Shown: positions 17,042 through 27,068 of the stretch, in pieces | How positions within the stretch are numbered: the first letter of the stretch is position 1 | Layout of the letters: each line of letters starts with the position of its first letter | Assembly: GCA_963787345.1 (NCBI GenBank) | Contig: CAWBCW010000021.1 | Span: 62,001 to 126,000, forward strand | Length of the DNA stretch: 64,000 bases | From: Bacillus_BD sp963787345 | GTDB taxonomy: Bacteria > Bacillota > Bacilli > Bacillales > Cytobacillaceae | Direction: 5' to 3' | Translations under genes and position numbers: made by a program | The notes under the pieces: model-generated | The model's input: the letters and a program-made list of their open reading frames with translations, nothing else | The model's database searches: none | What the model was told of the DNA's origin: nothing

Positions 17042-18625
17042 TTAAAGAATTGCTTCTATTAATACGATTTCATCTAATGTTAGGGCTTCATTTAAGATCG
17101 TTTCAAATTCATTCGCATTCCTAGCCTTTATTCCTTTAATGCCGAAGCTCTCTGCCAATTGAATAAAATTTGGGTTTCCAAAGGTGACGCCGTTACTTTC
17201 GCCGAACTTCTTCGTCATTTGCTGGACCTCTAGCTTTAACATCGAATCATTTAAAACAATGATGATGAAAGAAAGACCTAGACGTTTGGCGGTCTCGATT
17301 TCAGCTATATTCATTAATGCACCGCCATCGCCCGTTATACAAATGACAGGGTCATTGGGACAAGCAAGTTTGGCACCGATGCAGCCTGGAATGGCGATTC
17401 CCATCGTGGCGAGCCCGTTTGAAACGATTAGCCGATTTGGCTTTTTCGGCTGATACGTACGAGCAATTGAGACTTTATGTGCTCCAACATCGGAAAGGAC
17501 AATCGTGTTCTCTGATGATATCTTTTCAATGCAATGGAGGATCTCTTCGGTCGTAAAATGCCCATTGCTTGTTTTCGGCTGATCATTGATTTGATAAGTG
17601 TTCATTATTGTTTCCTTAAGATTTCCAGATGGGGCCCATCGTTTGGCAGGGAGATCGGTTTGATTTAGAGCTTGAAGTGTTCTCTTAATGTGACCAACAC
17701 ATTCAACCTCTACAGGATAATATTCATTGATTTCGGCAGGTAAAGCATCAATATGTAAAACGGGAACTTTCCTTTTATTCCAAGTCTTTGGCAGCTGCTC
17801 GACAAAGTCGAAGCCGATCGTAATTAATAGATCCGCTTCCTCGATCCCAGGTAACACTTCATCCTTTTCCTTAAAACCAAATGTAAAATAATTCAAGGCG
17901 TGTTCTTTCTTCAAAATTCCTTTCGCCATAAAACTATGTGTAACCGGTGCTTGAAGGGTGTTGATAAAGGTTTGAAGCTCTTCGTGAGCATCTTGTCTAA
18001 TTACCCCGTTCCCAACGATAATAAATGGTTTCATTTTGTTTTGGATAAGAGTAAGAGCCTTCTTTATTGTTTCTGTGACCGGTACTGTTTCGGGCAAAGG
18101 AGTAATCGGCAATGGTTTACCCCCGATCATTTCGGTTAAAAAGTTCTCCGGGATCACAATTGCTACTGAACCGGGTTTCTCCATTACTGCCGTTCGAAAC
18201 GCTTTTCGCATTACTGTTGGGACAGTTCCAGAATCCAAGATTTGTGTGCTCCACTTTGTTGCTGGTTCGCATAGTTTCACGAGATCTAAATATTGATGAG
18301 ATTGTGGATGGTTCCGCTCGACATCCGCTTGCCCAATGAGTGCGATGACAGGGGAGTGATCAAGCTTTGCACTGGCCAAACCTGTTAACAGATTTGTCGC
18401 CCCGGGACCCAATGTTGATAAGCAAACACCAGGTTCTCCGGCTAATCTTCCATACACATCTGCCATAAATGCAGCGCCTTGTTCATGCCTAACATTTACA
18501 TATTGAATTTGATTTGATTTTGATAACGAATCGGCAAGGTCCAGCACCTCGGTCCCAACGATTCCAAAAACATACTTTACACCTTCTGCTTCTAAACAAT
18601 GGATGATCACGTCAGAAACTTTCAT
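17042..18625 (-). CDS. Thiamine-diphosphate enzyme, acetolactate synthase-like
   Basis: 527 residues with the three domains of the TPP family. The activating Glu is in VRHEQGAAFMADVYGR (about residue 48). The central domain contains PFIIVGNG. The TPP/Mg motif is GDGGALMN ... NDSMLKLE. The length fits acetolactate synthase large subunits, but no regulatory subunit gene is near and the AlsD partner is absent, so the actual substrates (pyruvate or another 2-oxo acid) are uncertain. It lies 21 nt downstream of the YhfW-like gene on the same strand, and the two are probably co-transcribed. Confidence 0.8.
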   Translation of the reverse strand: MKVSDVIIHCLEAEGVKYVFGIVGTEVLDLADSLSKSNQIQYVNVRHEQGAAFMADVYGRLAGEPGVCLSTLGPGATNLLTGLASAKLDHSPVIALIGQADVERNHPQSHQYLDLVKLCEPATKWSTQILDSGTVPTVMRKAFRTAVMEKPGSVAIVIPENFLTEMIGGKPLPITPLPETVPVTETIKKALTLIQNKMKPFIIVGNGVIRQDAHEELQTFINTLQAPVTHSFMAKGILKKEHALNYFTFGFKEKDEVLPGIEEADLLITIGFDFVEQLPKTWNKRKVPVLHIDALPAEINEYYPVEVECVGHIKRTLQALNQTDLPAKRWAPSGNLKETIMNTYQINDQPKTSNGHFTTEEILHCIEKISSENTIVLSDVGAHKVSIARTYQPKKPNRLIVSNGLATMGIAIPGCIGAKLACPNDPVICITGDGGALMNIAEIETAKRLGLSFIIIVLNDSMLKLEVQQMTKKFGESNGVTFGNPNFIQLAESFGIKGIKARNANEFETILNEALTLDEIVLIEAIL

Positions 18626-18646
18626 ATGTTTATTTTCCTTTACTAA

Positions 18647-20224
18647 TTAATAGCCAGAATCCTCAGATAAAAGGTTGTCTAGCATCGTATAGTCGTATTG
18701 TTGTAATGGCTTTTCTGCCGGGCCTTCTAAAACTTTGCCGGTATAGGAAAAACGAGATCCATGACAAGGGCAATCCCAAGAGCAGTCGCCACTGTTCCAC
18801 TCGACCTCACATCCGACATGCGTACAAGTCGTATCGACAACAAATACATTTCCATCTTCATCTTTATAGGCGCCTTTTCGATGGCCGTTGACGGTAATGA
18901 CTCCTCCTTCGCCGTTTGCTAAGTTGTTAATATTTTGATTAGAGAATTCAAGCTTCCCTTTAATTAAATGTTTTACAACATCAGCGTTTTCCTTAAAGAA
19001 GTTTTTCAGGCTCGGGTTCGCATAGAATCGTGATGGGGTATACAAATCTCGATAAGGACTCTTTTTCCCTTGAATCACATCTCTAAATAACAAGGCAGCT
19101 GCTGTGCCGTTCGTCATTCCCCATTTTCGATAGCCCGTAGCTACTAGAATATTTGATTGACCTGAAGTGATTTCACCGATATAGGGAATTTTATCTAATG
19201 TCACTAAGTCCTGGGCTGACCAGCGATAAACGATCTCCTCGGGCTCAAAAACCTGTTGGCCAAACGTCTCCAGCGCCTCATAATGTTTCATCGTGTCTTG
19301 GCTCTGTCCTGTTTTATGGCCTTCTCCACCGATTAAAATCAATCCCTCTCCGTTCAGGTTAGTGGACCGAAGGGAACGAGATGGCTGGTCGACACTAAGA
19401 TACATTCCACCAGGAAAACGATCCTTCGCTTTAATACCGATAATATAGGAACGATCTGCGTACAATCTAGCCGAATACAGGCCTGTTCCCTCATAAAATG
19501 GAAAGTGGGAACAAGATAAAACATAATTGCCTTTCACGCGTGCTCCATCCCGGGTAAGAACGATTGGCTGCTCACCTGTTTCAATATTCACTGCTACTGT
19601 ATGTTCAAAAATGAGCCCACCTTTTTCCTTAATCAATTGAACCAGATGTGCCAAATATTTTACTGGATGAAACTGCGCCTGATTTTTCATGACAAGTGCT
19701 TTTTTTATGTCGATGTTAAAAGGAATTTGATCAACGAGTCCGCCATCAATTCCGATGGCATTGTAAGCTTCTGCCTCTTTTTCAAGCTTACTCGCATACT
19801 CATCGGTAGTCGCATAGAGGTAAGCATCCTCTTCACTAAAATCACAATCGATTTTATGTTCATTGACCGTCTTTTTAATAAAATGTAATGCTTCTGTATT
19901 GGCTTCATAGTATAGTCTTGCTGTCGTTCTTCCAAAGTTTTGCAGGAATTCATCGTAAATCAAATCATGCTGGGCCGTAACTTTTGCTGTTGTGTGACCC
20001 GTCGTCCCATTTAGTAATTTGTCCGCCTCTAATACTGCTACCTTCAAACCTTCATTCACGAGCAGATATGCAGATGTGAGACCAGTAATCCCACCTCCAA
20101 CAACGACAACATCCACTTCAATATCCTTATCCAACCGTGGGAATTCCGGTAAATCAATAGAATCTCTCCAATACGGCTCAGGGGACTGCGGTAATTTCCC
20201 ATTCTTATGTTCATGTTGTGTCAC
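18647..20224 (-). CDS. yhfW: FAD-dependent oxidoreductase with C-terminal Rieske domain (YhfW-like)
   Basis: 525 residues. The N-terminal DAO-type domain has VVVVGGGITGLTSAYLL and the conserved NGTTGHTTAKVTAQHD stretch. The C-terminus carries a Rieske centre: CTHVGCEVEW and CPCHGSRF supply the C-x-H and C-x-x-H ligands. The architecture matches Bacillus YhfW, whose physiological substrate is not established. GTG 20224 is preferred since GGAGGG lies 6 nt upstream; the open frame extends 6 codons more. Co-transcription with the TPP enzyme suggests a shared oxidative role. Confidence 0.88.
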   Translation of the reverse strand: MTQHEHKNGKLPQSPEPYWRDSIDLPEFPRLDKDIEVDVVVVGGGITGLTSAYLLVNEGLKVAVLEADKLLNGTTGHTTAKVTAQHDLIYDEFLQNFGRTTARLYYEANTEALHFIKKTVNEHKIDCDFSEEDAYLYATTDEYASKLEKEAEAYNAIGIDGGLVDQIPFNIDIKKALVMKNQAQFHPVKYLAHLVQLIKEKGGLIFEHTVAVNIETGEQPIVLTRDGARVKGNYVLSCSHFPFYEGTGLYSARLYADRSYIIGIKAKDRFPGGMYLSVDQPSRSLRSTNLNGEGLILIGGEGHKTGQSQDTMKHYEALETFGQQVFEPEEIVYRWSAQDLVTLDKIPYIGEITSGQSNILVATGYRKWGMTNGTAAALLFRDVIQGKKSPYRDLYTPSRFYANPSLKNFFKENADVVKHLIKGKLEFSNQNINNLANGEGGVITVNGHRKGAYKDEDGNVFVVDTTCTHVGCEVEWNSGDCSWDCPCHGSRFSYTGKVLEGPAEKPLQQYDYTMLDNLLSEDSGY

Positions 20225-20313
20225 TCGAAACCCTCCATCCAAACATTTGATATACTGCTATAAGGATTTCCAACCTTGGAAAAATCATACATAGGGGGAA
20301 AAGAGAAAAAGGG

Positions 20314-20371
20314 AAAAAGGGTCAAGCCCCAGTTTGCTAAAGCATTCACTCAGTGGGGGGTAACCCTTTTT
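20314..20371. repeat. Intergenic palindrome family, member R1
   Basis: Imperfect hairpin running from AAAAAGGGTCAAGCCCC to GTAACCCTTTTT, with the internal TTTGCTAAAGC typical of the family (see members at 35013, 43166, 44818, 48363, 55692 and 58744). It lies downstream of the DeoR gene on its strand and can serve as its terminator. Confidence 0.7.
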
Positions 20372-20466
20372 CTCAGGCCCATTAAATAATGGCGGTTAAA
20401 AAACGATTTACCTCGTTTTTTTATATTCGATAAGAGGAGAAGGAAGGGGGCCCTTGTCCCAATTTT

Positions 20467-21228
20467 TTAATAATATAGGGGATACATATTATCCTTAAAG
20501 TATCTGATGGTCTCTTGATTGATACCGTCATCTGTGATGACGCCCGTTACTTCATTTGCTTTGCATACTTTGATCATGGCATGCTGGCCAAATTTATGAT
20601 GGTCGGCAGCTATATAAATTTGATTTGAATTTCGGAACATCGCCATTTTAATTTCGTATTCTTTAAAACCATAATCCATAAAACCAATTTCGGGGGTAAA
20701 GCCAGAAATACTCATGAAATATTTATCAATTTGAAATTGATTGATATACTCAATCGCTGATGCGCCTCCAATGAATAATTCTCTATTATTTATTTCGCCA
20801 CCAGGAATTAAGACCGTCCAATTGCTGTTTAGAGCCATCTGTTGGGCATTAAGAAGGTCATTGGTTAAAACAGTCAAATGTTTAAAATGGTCCATGAACT
20901 CTTGAGCAATCATGGCATTTGTCGTGCTGGCATCAAAGGCAATAAAGTCCCCTTCCTTCACTAAAGGAACACAGTTTTTGGCTAGCATTTGCTTTTCTTT
21001 AATATGAATGTTCTTCCTCTCAATGAAGTTCTGTGCTTGAATATTCCTCTTTAATGCTACAGCTCCGCCGTAAACCCGTTTTAAATAATGTTGTTCTTCC
21101 AATTCCTCTAAGTCCCGGCGGATGGTCTCCATTGATACACTGAATTCCTCACTCAATTGTTTGACTTGAACGGATTTATGCTTGTTCAATTCGTCTAGGA
21201 TGATTTTGAATCTCTCATTTTTATTCAA
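20467..21228 (-). CDS. DeoR/GlpR-family transcriptional regulator
   Basis: 253 residues. The N-terminal helix-turn-helix (VQVKQLSEEFSVSMETIRRDLEEL, residues about 20-42, here given as its landmarks SVSMETIRRDL) is followed by the DeoR sensor domain with FDASTTNAMIA, TNDLLNA and IPGGEINNRELFIGG. DeoRC domains bind phosphorylated sugars or polyols. It is divergent from the importer operon at 21402 and separated from it by 173 nt of repeat-rich promoter DNA, so it very likely represses that operon. The inducer is presumably the imported phosphate ester or its product. Confidence 0.9.
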   Translation of the reverse strand: MNKNERFKIILDELNKHKSVQVKQLSEEFSVSMETIRRDLEELEEQHYLKRVYGGAVALKRNIQAQNFIERKNIHIKEKQMLAKNCVPLVKEGDFIAFDASTTNAMIAQEFMDHFKHLTVLTNDLLNAQQMALNSNWTVLIPGGEINNRELFIGGASAIEYINQFQIDKYFMSISGFTPEIGFMDYGFKEYEIKMAMFRNSNQIYIAADHHKFGQHAMIKVCKANEVTGVITDDGINQETIRYFKDNMYPLYY

Positions 21229-21261
21229 AAAATCAACTCCATTTCCTTATTAAGTATACAA

Positions 21262-21366
21262 TTTTATGTGGGTTCTTGAGGATAAATGTGGGTTTTTTAC
21301 AACTTATTTACATAAACACAACATAAAGTTATCGAAAGCTACATAAAACCAACTTCATTCTATGAT
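21262..21366. promoter_or_regulatory. Divergent regulatory region with DeoR-type operator repeats
   Basis: The heptamer TTTATGT (or its complement ACATAAA) occurs at 21263-21269, 21310-21316, 21321-21327 and 21341-21347; the last three are spaced 11 and 20 nt. Two TATGTGGGTT-like words (21265, 21285) add to the pattern. A probable -10 TATGAT (21361-21366) of the importer operon lies just after the last copy, so binding would block its promoter. Confidence 0.5.
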
Positions 21367-21401
21367 ATTCTTTTTACAGAAAGAAAAAGGGGAGTGCAAA
21401 A

Positions 21402-22466
21402 ATGCCCATTATCGAACTAAGAAATATTCAAAAAAAATATGATGATCATTCCAATGTAATCAAGGATTTTAATTTATCGATTGACCAGGGAGAGTTTGTC
21501 GTTTTTCTAGGACCATCAGGCTGTGGGAAATCGACAACGTTACGAATGATTGCTGGTCTTGAGTCGATTACAGAGGGAGATTTATTTATTAAAGGTCAAC
21601 GTCAAAATGATATTCCATCGAAAAACCGGGATATCGCGATGGTTTTTCAGAGCTATGCTTTATATCCGCATATGACTGTTTTTGATAATATCGGTTTTGG
21701 TTTAAAAGTACGAAAGGTGAATAAAAATACGATTAATGAAAAAGTAACGAAAGCGGCTGAGTTGCTGAATTTAACTCCATATTTAAAAAGAAAGCCAAAG
21801 GATTTGTCTGGGGGACAGATGCAGCGTGTGGCACTAGGAAGAGCGATTGTCCGGGATACAGATATTTTCTTGATGGACGAGCCATTATCGAATTTGGATG
21901 CTAAGCTTCGGACCACAATGCGCGAAGAGCTAGTTCAACTGCACAGAAAGCTAGGGGCAACAACGATTTTTGTTACGCATGATCAAACAGAAGCTATGAC
22001 GATGGGAGATAAGATAGTGATTTTGGAAGGCGGAAAGGTTCAGCAAATTGGGAAGCCGACTGAAATTTATAATCATCCTGCGAATCTATTTGTTGCTAGC
22101 TTTATCGGGTCGCCAGCGATGAATTTATTATCTGTGAAGAAATCGAACGGTGGATATGAATTCTCAGGTCAGCCGGTGAACATCCCTGAATTTATTGAAG
22201 AACCTAATGAATTAGTTATGGGGATCCGTCCGGAAGACTGTAAACTTTCAGCAACAGAAGGCTTTCCAATGGAAATTACCTATATCGAAGAACTTGGTTC
22301 CGACCAATTTGTTCATGGAATCGTAGAAGGTCAAAAAGTCATCATAAGAGAATTGCCAGATAAAGAGCTTCATATAGGAGAAAAGGTATTTTTCGCAATC
22401 GATCCATCTAAAGTAAGCTGGTTCGACCGAGAAACAAGTGTAAGAATGAGGCTGAAAAATGAATAA
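21402..22466 (+). CDS. ugpC: ABC importer ATPase, UgpC/MalK type
   Basis: 354 residues. Walker A is GPSGCGKST, the Q-loop is MVFQSYALYPHMTV, the signature is LSGGQMQR, Walker B is DIFLMDEPLSNLDAK and the switch His is in FVTHDQTEAM. The C-terminal TOBE domain (MGIRPEDCKL) is that of the MalK/UgpC/MsmX class. It opens a six-gene operon with a GGGGAG ribosome site and overlaps the next gene by 8 nt. The gene symbol is by class only; experimental substrate data are lacking. Confidence 0.85.
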   Translation: MPIIELRNIQKKYDDHSNVIKDFNLSIDQGEFVVFLGPSGCGKSTTLRMIAGLESITEGDLFIKGQRQNDIPSKNRDIAMVFQSYALYPHMTVFDNIGFGLKVRKVNKNTINEKVTKAAELLNLTPYLKRKPKDLSGGQMQRVALGRAIVRDTDIFLMDEPLSNLDAKLRTTMREELVQLHRKLGATTIFVTHDQTEAMTMGDKIVILEGGKVQQIGKPTEIYNHPANLFVASFIGSPAMNLLSVKKSNGGYEFSGQPVNIPEFIEEPNELVMGIRPEDCKLSATEGFPMEITYIEELGSDQFVHGIVEGQKVIIRELPDKELHIGEKVFFAIDPSKVSWFDRETSVRMRLKNE

Positions 22467-23331
22467 AAAGGCAAACATCTGGCAATTGATTCTGTTTGTA
22501 CTCATTCCCATCATTCCGTTAGTCATTTTTTGGATTATTCCTTTAGCGGTCTCCGTTTGGTTAAGTTTTACGGACTGGGATTATATCAGTCCAACCTATG
22601 ACTATGTAGGTATTAGCAATTATACCAATTTGATTACCGATGAGGCTTTTCTGCAGGCTTTAGGCAATACGATCTTATTTGCCTTTGCGACCGTCATTCC
22701 TATTCTATTCTTTGGGTTTGTTTTTGCAGTGATGTTAAACCGTTTTAGAAGAAAGTTGAATTATCTCCAAGGGCTTATGTTTGCACCTTGGATTACACCG
22801 ATGATTGGGATGTCCATTGTATGGTCATGGATGTTCGACCCAAGGATTGGCCCTATCAACCAATTATTAGGGGTGTTTGGACTGCCGCAGCCGCATTGGC
22901 TTACGGATTCTGATATGGCGATATGGGCCGTGGTCATTGTCACTGTATGGAAAAACATTGGCTGGGCAATGTTATTCTTTTCTGATGCATTATCAAAGAT
23001 ACCCAAAGGGTTATTCGAAGTGGCGGATATCGAAGGAGCGAATTGGTGGCACAGGATTCGCCATATCCTACTTCCGCTCGTTTCGCCGACCTCTTTATTT
23101 TTATTTATTATCTTAACCTTGGATTCTTTGCAGGCCTACGATCAAATCAATGTACTCACACAAGGTGGACCTGCAGGCAGTACGAGAACGCTGCTGTATC
23201 TATATTATGAAATGGCCTTCCAACAATTTAATATGGGTGCTGCTACCGCAGTAGTTGTTCTGATTTTAATTATTTCCGCTCTCCTTGCATTTTTATCAAT
23301 GAAAATATCTAAGAAATACGTTTTCTATTAA
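22459..23331 (+). CDS. ugpA: ABC importer permease, UgpA/MalF type
   Basis: 290 residues with six predicted membrane helices and the cytoplasmic EAA loop EVADIEGANWWHRIRHILLP that docks to the ATPase. Its start overlaps the ATPase stop, and the second permease follows after a short gap. Together they form the heterodimeric pore of a carbohydrate- or glycerol-phosphate-type importer. Confidence 0.87.
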   Translation: MNKKANIWQLILFVLIPIIPLVIFWIIPLAVSVWLSFTDWDYISPTYDYVGISNYTNLITDEAFLQALGNTILFAFATVIPILFFGFVFAVMLNRFRRKLNYLQGLMFAPWITPMIGMSIVWSWMFDPRIGPINQLLGVFGLPQPHWLTDSDMAIWAVVIVTVWKNIGWAMLFFSDALSKIPKGLFEVADIEGANWWHRIRHILLPLVSPTSLFLFIILTLDSLQAYDQINVLTQGGPAGSTRTLLYLYYEMAFQQFNMGAATAVVVLILIISALLAFLSMKISKKYVFY

Positions 23332-23344
23332 GGAGGTGGACGTA

Positions 23345-24184
23345 ATGGTAAAAGCAAATCGAATGGAAAGATGGATCTTATTACTGATTTTATTTATGAT
23401 TGGTGTTTTCATGGTATATCCCATGGTTTGGATGTTGCTCAGTTCCTTAAAAACAACCGATGAAGTATTAGGCAGCACGATGACTTTTTTACCGAGTGAT
23501 CCGCAATGGTCCAATTTTTCTGGGGCATTGGAAATGGCACCATTTCTTACTTACATTTGGAATAGTTTTTCCACGGCTACTGTCATTGTTTTAATACAAC
23601 TATTCCTATCTAGTTTATTGGCCTATGCTTTAACACAAATGGAATTTAAAGGACGCAATACACTGTTTATGATCATTTTATCAACGTATATGCTTCCCGC
23701 TGCAGCCACTTATGTTCCAAGCTATGTCATTATTTCGCGGATGGGATTGATGGATTCACTTGCTGGAATTGTTGTTTCCAATCTAGTAAACGTCTTTACT
23801 ATCTTTCTATTAAGGCAGAACTTTTTAAAGGTTCCAAAGGAATTAATTGAAGCGGCCCGTGCCGACGGGGCATCTGAATGGACAATCTTATGGAGAATTG
23901 TCATTCCAATGTCAAGAAATGCTTTAGTCAATGCCTCGATTTTAAGTTTTATCGGCAATTTTAATAATTATTTATGGCCATCCTTGATCACCAACAGTGA
24001 AGAAAACTATTTAATCTCTGTTGGACTTAATCGATTTTTTAATAGCCAAGGGGCATTTGGGGATACATTCCCGTTAATCATGGCTGCAACAGTCATTTCG
24101 GTTTTACCGTTAATGCTGATTTATTTCCTTTTACAGAAATATTTCATCGGAACGATCAGTTCCTCTTCGGGGGTGAAGGGATAA
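23345..24184 (+). CDS. ugpE: ABC importer permease, UgpE/MalG type
   Basis: 279 residues, six membrane helices and the EAA loop EAARADGASEWTILWRIVIP. ATG 23345 is chosen because AGGAGG (23331-23336) is 8 nt upstream; a GTG at 23336 overlaps that site. It is partner of the preceding permease. The solute-binding protein gene begins 70 nt later. Confidence 0.87.
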   Translation: MVKANRMERWILLLILFMIGVFMVYPMVWMLLSSLKTTDEVLGSTMTFLPSDPQWSNFSGALEMAPFLTYIWNSFSTATVIVLIQLFLSSLLAYALTQMEFKGRNTLFMIILSTYMLPAAATYVPSYVIISRMGLMDSLAGIVVSNLVNVFTIFLLRQNFLKVPKELIEAARADGASEWTILWRIVIPMSRNALVNASILSFIGNFNNYLWPSLITNSEENYLISVGLNRFFNSQGAFGDTFPLIMAATVISVLPLMLIYFLLQKYFIGTISSSSGVKG

Positions 24185-24254
24185 GGGGAAAAAGAATTGT
24201 AAGTTTCTATCGTATTTATTTTTAACATTAAATAAAAGGGAGAAAAGAGATTTT

Positions 24255-25559
24255 ATGAAAAAATTAAAGATTTTTATATTAATCATGTTGCTTGTATCTG
24301 TATTAGCGGCATGTGCTGAAAGTAGTTCAACTGATAAGAAGGACAAGACTTCAACTGGCCCTGTAGAAATTGATTTCTGGTATGGACTTGGATCTGTTGC
24401 AGGGGAAACAATGGAATCGATTATCGCGGATTTTAACGCATCTCAAGACGAAGTAGTAGTGAAAGGTGTTCAACAAGCAAGTTATGATGAAACATGGCAA
24501 AAAGTACAAGCTGGTTTAGCTGCTAGCAATGCACCTGCCGTCTTCATCGGTGATGCTGGACTTGCTGCTGCTTATGGTGGGGAAGATGGAATTTTAGAAT
24601 CTTTAGATGAATACATGGCTTCTGATGATTTTAACAAAGATGATTTACTCCCTGTGTTTATAGAACCAAATATCAATGATGGAAAAACATATGGACTGCC
24701 TGCTTACGGTACCTCTCAAATTATGTACTATAATACAAAAGTTTATGAAGCGGCTGGCGTAGATCCAGATAAAGCATTCTCTTCATGGGAAAAATTAGCG
24801 GAAGCATCAAAGACAATTCAAGAAAAATCAGATGCTGAATTTGGTCATATGATCATGTGGGGCTCTGGTAACTTAGTAGACATGGCTTTAAGTAATGGTG
24901 GTCAAATCATTAGTGAAGATGGAAAAACGGTATTAATTAATTCACCAGAATGGGTAGAAGCGTGGGAGTTTGCTCGCAAGCAAATTCACGAGGACAAAAC
25001 AATGGGTCTAATTTCTGGAGGCCAAGGTTGGGAATATTGGTATAAAACGATTGACCAAGTAATGAATGGAAATGCGGGCGGCTATACCGGTTCTTCAGGT
25101 GACCGTGGTGATTTAGATTTCTCTTATATTGATGCAAAAGAACAACCAGGTTTAAATGGAAATGAAGCAAGACCAACAGCTGGTTCCCTAAATATGCATG
25201 TTCCAAAAGCTGCTGATCAAGAGGAGAAAAATGCGGCGTTCCAATGGATGGAGTATTTCACAAGCCCTGAAGTACAAGCACAATGGTCTATGAAAATTGG
25301 GTATATTCCTGTGCGTGAATCAACGATGGAAGTTACTGAATATAAACAATTTGTAGAAGAAAATCCATATGCAGGTGTTCCTTATCAACAGGCTTTACAT
25401 GCTTCACCAAGCTTTATTGATCCGACTGGCGGTAAAATTTCAGATGCCTTGTCCATTGCTACAGACAAAGTGGAATTGCAAAATGTTTCAGCTCAAGAAG
25501 CATTAGATGAAGCAGCAGAGGCAGCACAAAAAGCATTAGATGAAGCCAATAAACAATAA
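24255..25559 (+). CDS. ugpB: UgpB-like substrate-binding lipoprotein
   Basis: 434 residues. The signal peptide ends in the lipobox VLAAC. The mature part is a family-1 extracellular solute-binding protein. FWYGLGSVAGE near the N-terminus, the GNAGGYTGSSGDRG stretch and GYIPVRESTME echo glycerol-3-phosphate receptors (UgpB), which favours a phosphorylated glycerol derivative over a plain sugar. The lysine/alanine-rich C-terminal tail (EAAQKALDEAN) is unusual but short. A terminator-like hairpin immediately follows, likely raising its level relative to the downstream enzymes. Confidence 0.8.
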   Translation: MKKLKIFILIMLLVSVLAACAESSSTDKKDKTSTGPVEIDFWYGLGSVAGETMESIIADFNASQDEVVVKGVQQASYDETWQKVQAGLAASNAPAVFIGDAGLAAAYGGEDGILESLDEYMASDDFNKDDLLPVFIEPNINDGKTYGLPAYGTSQIMYYNTKVYEAAGVDPDKAFSSWEKLAEASKTIQEKSDAEFGHMIMWGSGNLVDMALSNGGQIISEDGKTVLINSPEWVEAWEFARKQIHEDKTMGLISGGQGWEYWYKTIDQVMNGNAGGYTGSSGDRGDLDFSYIDAKEQPGLNGNEARPTAGSLNMHVPKAADQEEKNAAFQWMEYFTSPEVQAQWSMKIGYIPVRESTMEVTEYKQFVEENPYAGVPYQQALHASPSFIDPTGGKISDALSIATDKVELQNVSAQEALDEAAEAAQKALDEANKQ

Positions 25560-25569
25560 ATTAGAACGG

Positions 25570-25596
25570 GGAGAGACTATAGCTCTCTCCTTTTTT
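25570..25596 (+). terminator. Intra-operon terminator after the binding-protein gene
   Basis: GGAGAGA (25570-25576) pairs with TCTCTCC (25584-25590), followed by six T residues. It lies between ugpB-like and PHP genes on the same strand. Partial termination here would give the usual excess of binding-protein mRNA. Confidence 0.8.
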
Positions 25597-25610
25597 AGGA
25601 GGTTGAATCA

Positions 25611-27068
25611 GTGAAAGATACGATTGTCATTCCAATTGCTCCGTATGCGGATAAAATAGAGGAAATGAAAAAGAATCATACTGCAAAAGATTACGTGATT
25701 TATCGAGCGAGCTTTGAAGTGGATAAGGAATATCCACAACTGGTGATTTCCTTCCAAGCAAAAAACATTAAATGGTTTACATGTAATGTTTATCACGAGA
25801 AGGTTGTTCGGGGTCAAGCGCTTCAAACAGCAAAAAAACAAATGGAGACGATTTATATTGGCAACGAAATGCAATTCAACTCTGCAACGTCCGTACAAGG
25901 ATCAATTTTACCTGGTACATGGGAATTAGAATTTGAAATCCTAACTGACGCAACCGAAGAGATTGAATTGTCCGTAACGTATGAGTGCCGGGAACAGGGT
26001 GTGCCGGCGAACGATTATGTCGATCATCAAAGAGATATCTTCTTACCCACAGAATCCCATCTATCTACTGAAAAATGGTATAAAGGAGATTTCCATACCC
26101 ATACCGTTTATAGTGATGGAAGTATGACGAGAGAACGAAATCTAGTCAGTGCCAAAAACCAGAAGCTGGACTTTTTTGTCGCTACTGATCATAACGTGAT
26201 GACTCATTTTTGGCCAAATGATCAAGAGGTCGTTACATTTCCCGGTACAGAATTAACAACCCCAATGGGGCATGCGAACTTTTTATTTGCTGAAAAGCCA
26301 ATTTTCAACCATTGCAGCCTTGAAGATATGTATTCTGAAGAAGGTGTGAATCGGATTATTGAGTGTAATATGCAAAATGGACTTTTTTCCATTAACCACC
26401 CTTTTTTATCTCCGTGGGCATGGTTACTGCGCGAAACGCAATTAAAGGCAGTCACTTCATTGGAACTTTGTAATGATCCAACTTATAAAGATAATCGTTT
26501 GGCTACAGAAGAAGCTTTATCATTTTGGTCTATTTTATTAAATGATGGATATCGAATTACGGGAATTGGAGGCTCTGATAGTCACTTATTGCCGGAAGAA
26601 ACATACCCAGATGCAAGCAAGCCATCGTTAATTGGAGATCCTGGAACTTATATTTATGCGTCAAATCTATCTGCTCAAGCTTTAAAAGAGGGGATTGTTG
26701 CTGGTCATGCCGTGGTAAGCCGGGACGGATTTCTAGATTACCGGGTGAGAGGGGAAGATTTACTTCCAGGTGACAACCTTATGAGTGCAAAAGGGAATTT
26801 AGAGATATCTTGCGAACGAAGTGCTCTTACAACATTTCAATGGGTAATGGATGGAGAAGTTGTAAAGGAAGATGTTGGGAATGCTTCTAGTATGCCGTAT
26901 GATTTTAACGTTGGAGAGTATCATTGGGTTCGGGTCGATGTACGGGATGAAAATAGTGAATTTATTGGAACAACGAATCCCTTTTATTGGGGGGAGAAAC
27001 AAACAACATTAGAGACATGGGGAGAAGCTGTAGATGACTGGAACCGACAGAAAAGCGATACTGTTTGA
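25611..27068 (+). CDS. PHP-domain metal-dependent phosphoesterase (CehA/McbA family)
   Basis: 485 residues. After a beta-rich N-terminal domain (about 1-155) comes a PHP metallohydrolase domain. Motif 1 is GDFHTHTVYSDGS, followed by FVATDHNVMTH, PGTELTTPMGHANF, INHPF and GGSDSH, all metal ligands. The C-terminal 90 residues form another beta domain. No signal peptide is seen, so the enzyme is cytoplasmic. The start is GTG after AGGAGG. Within an importer operon it probably hydrolyses the imported phosphodiester. The HAD gene overlaps its 3' end by 35 nt. Confidence 0.8.
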   Translation: MKDTIVIPIAPYADKIEEMKKNHTAKDYVIYRASFEVDKEYPQLVISFQAKNIKWFTCNVYHEKVVRGQALQTAKKQMETIYIGNEMQFNSATSVQGSILPGTWELEFEILTDATEEIELSVTYECREQGVPANDYVDHQRDIFLPTESHLSTEKWYKGDFHTHTVYSDGSMTRERNLVSAKNQKLDFFVATDHNVMTHFWPNDQEVVTFPGTELTTPMGHANFLFAEKPIFNHCSLEDMYSEEGVNRIIECNMQNGLFSINHPFLSPWAWLLRETQLKAVTSLELCNDPTYKDNRLATEEALSFWSILLNDGYRITGIGGSDSHLLPEETYPDASKPSLIGDPGTYIYASNLSAQALKEGIVAGHAVVSRDGFLDYRVRGEDLLPGDNLMSAKGNLEISCERSALTTFQWVMDGEVVKEDVGNASSMPYDFNVGEYHWVRVDVRDENSEFIGTTNPFYWGEKQTTLETWGEAVDDWNRQKSDTV

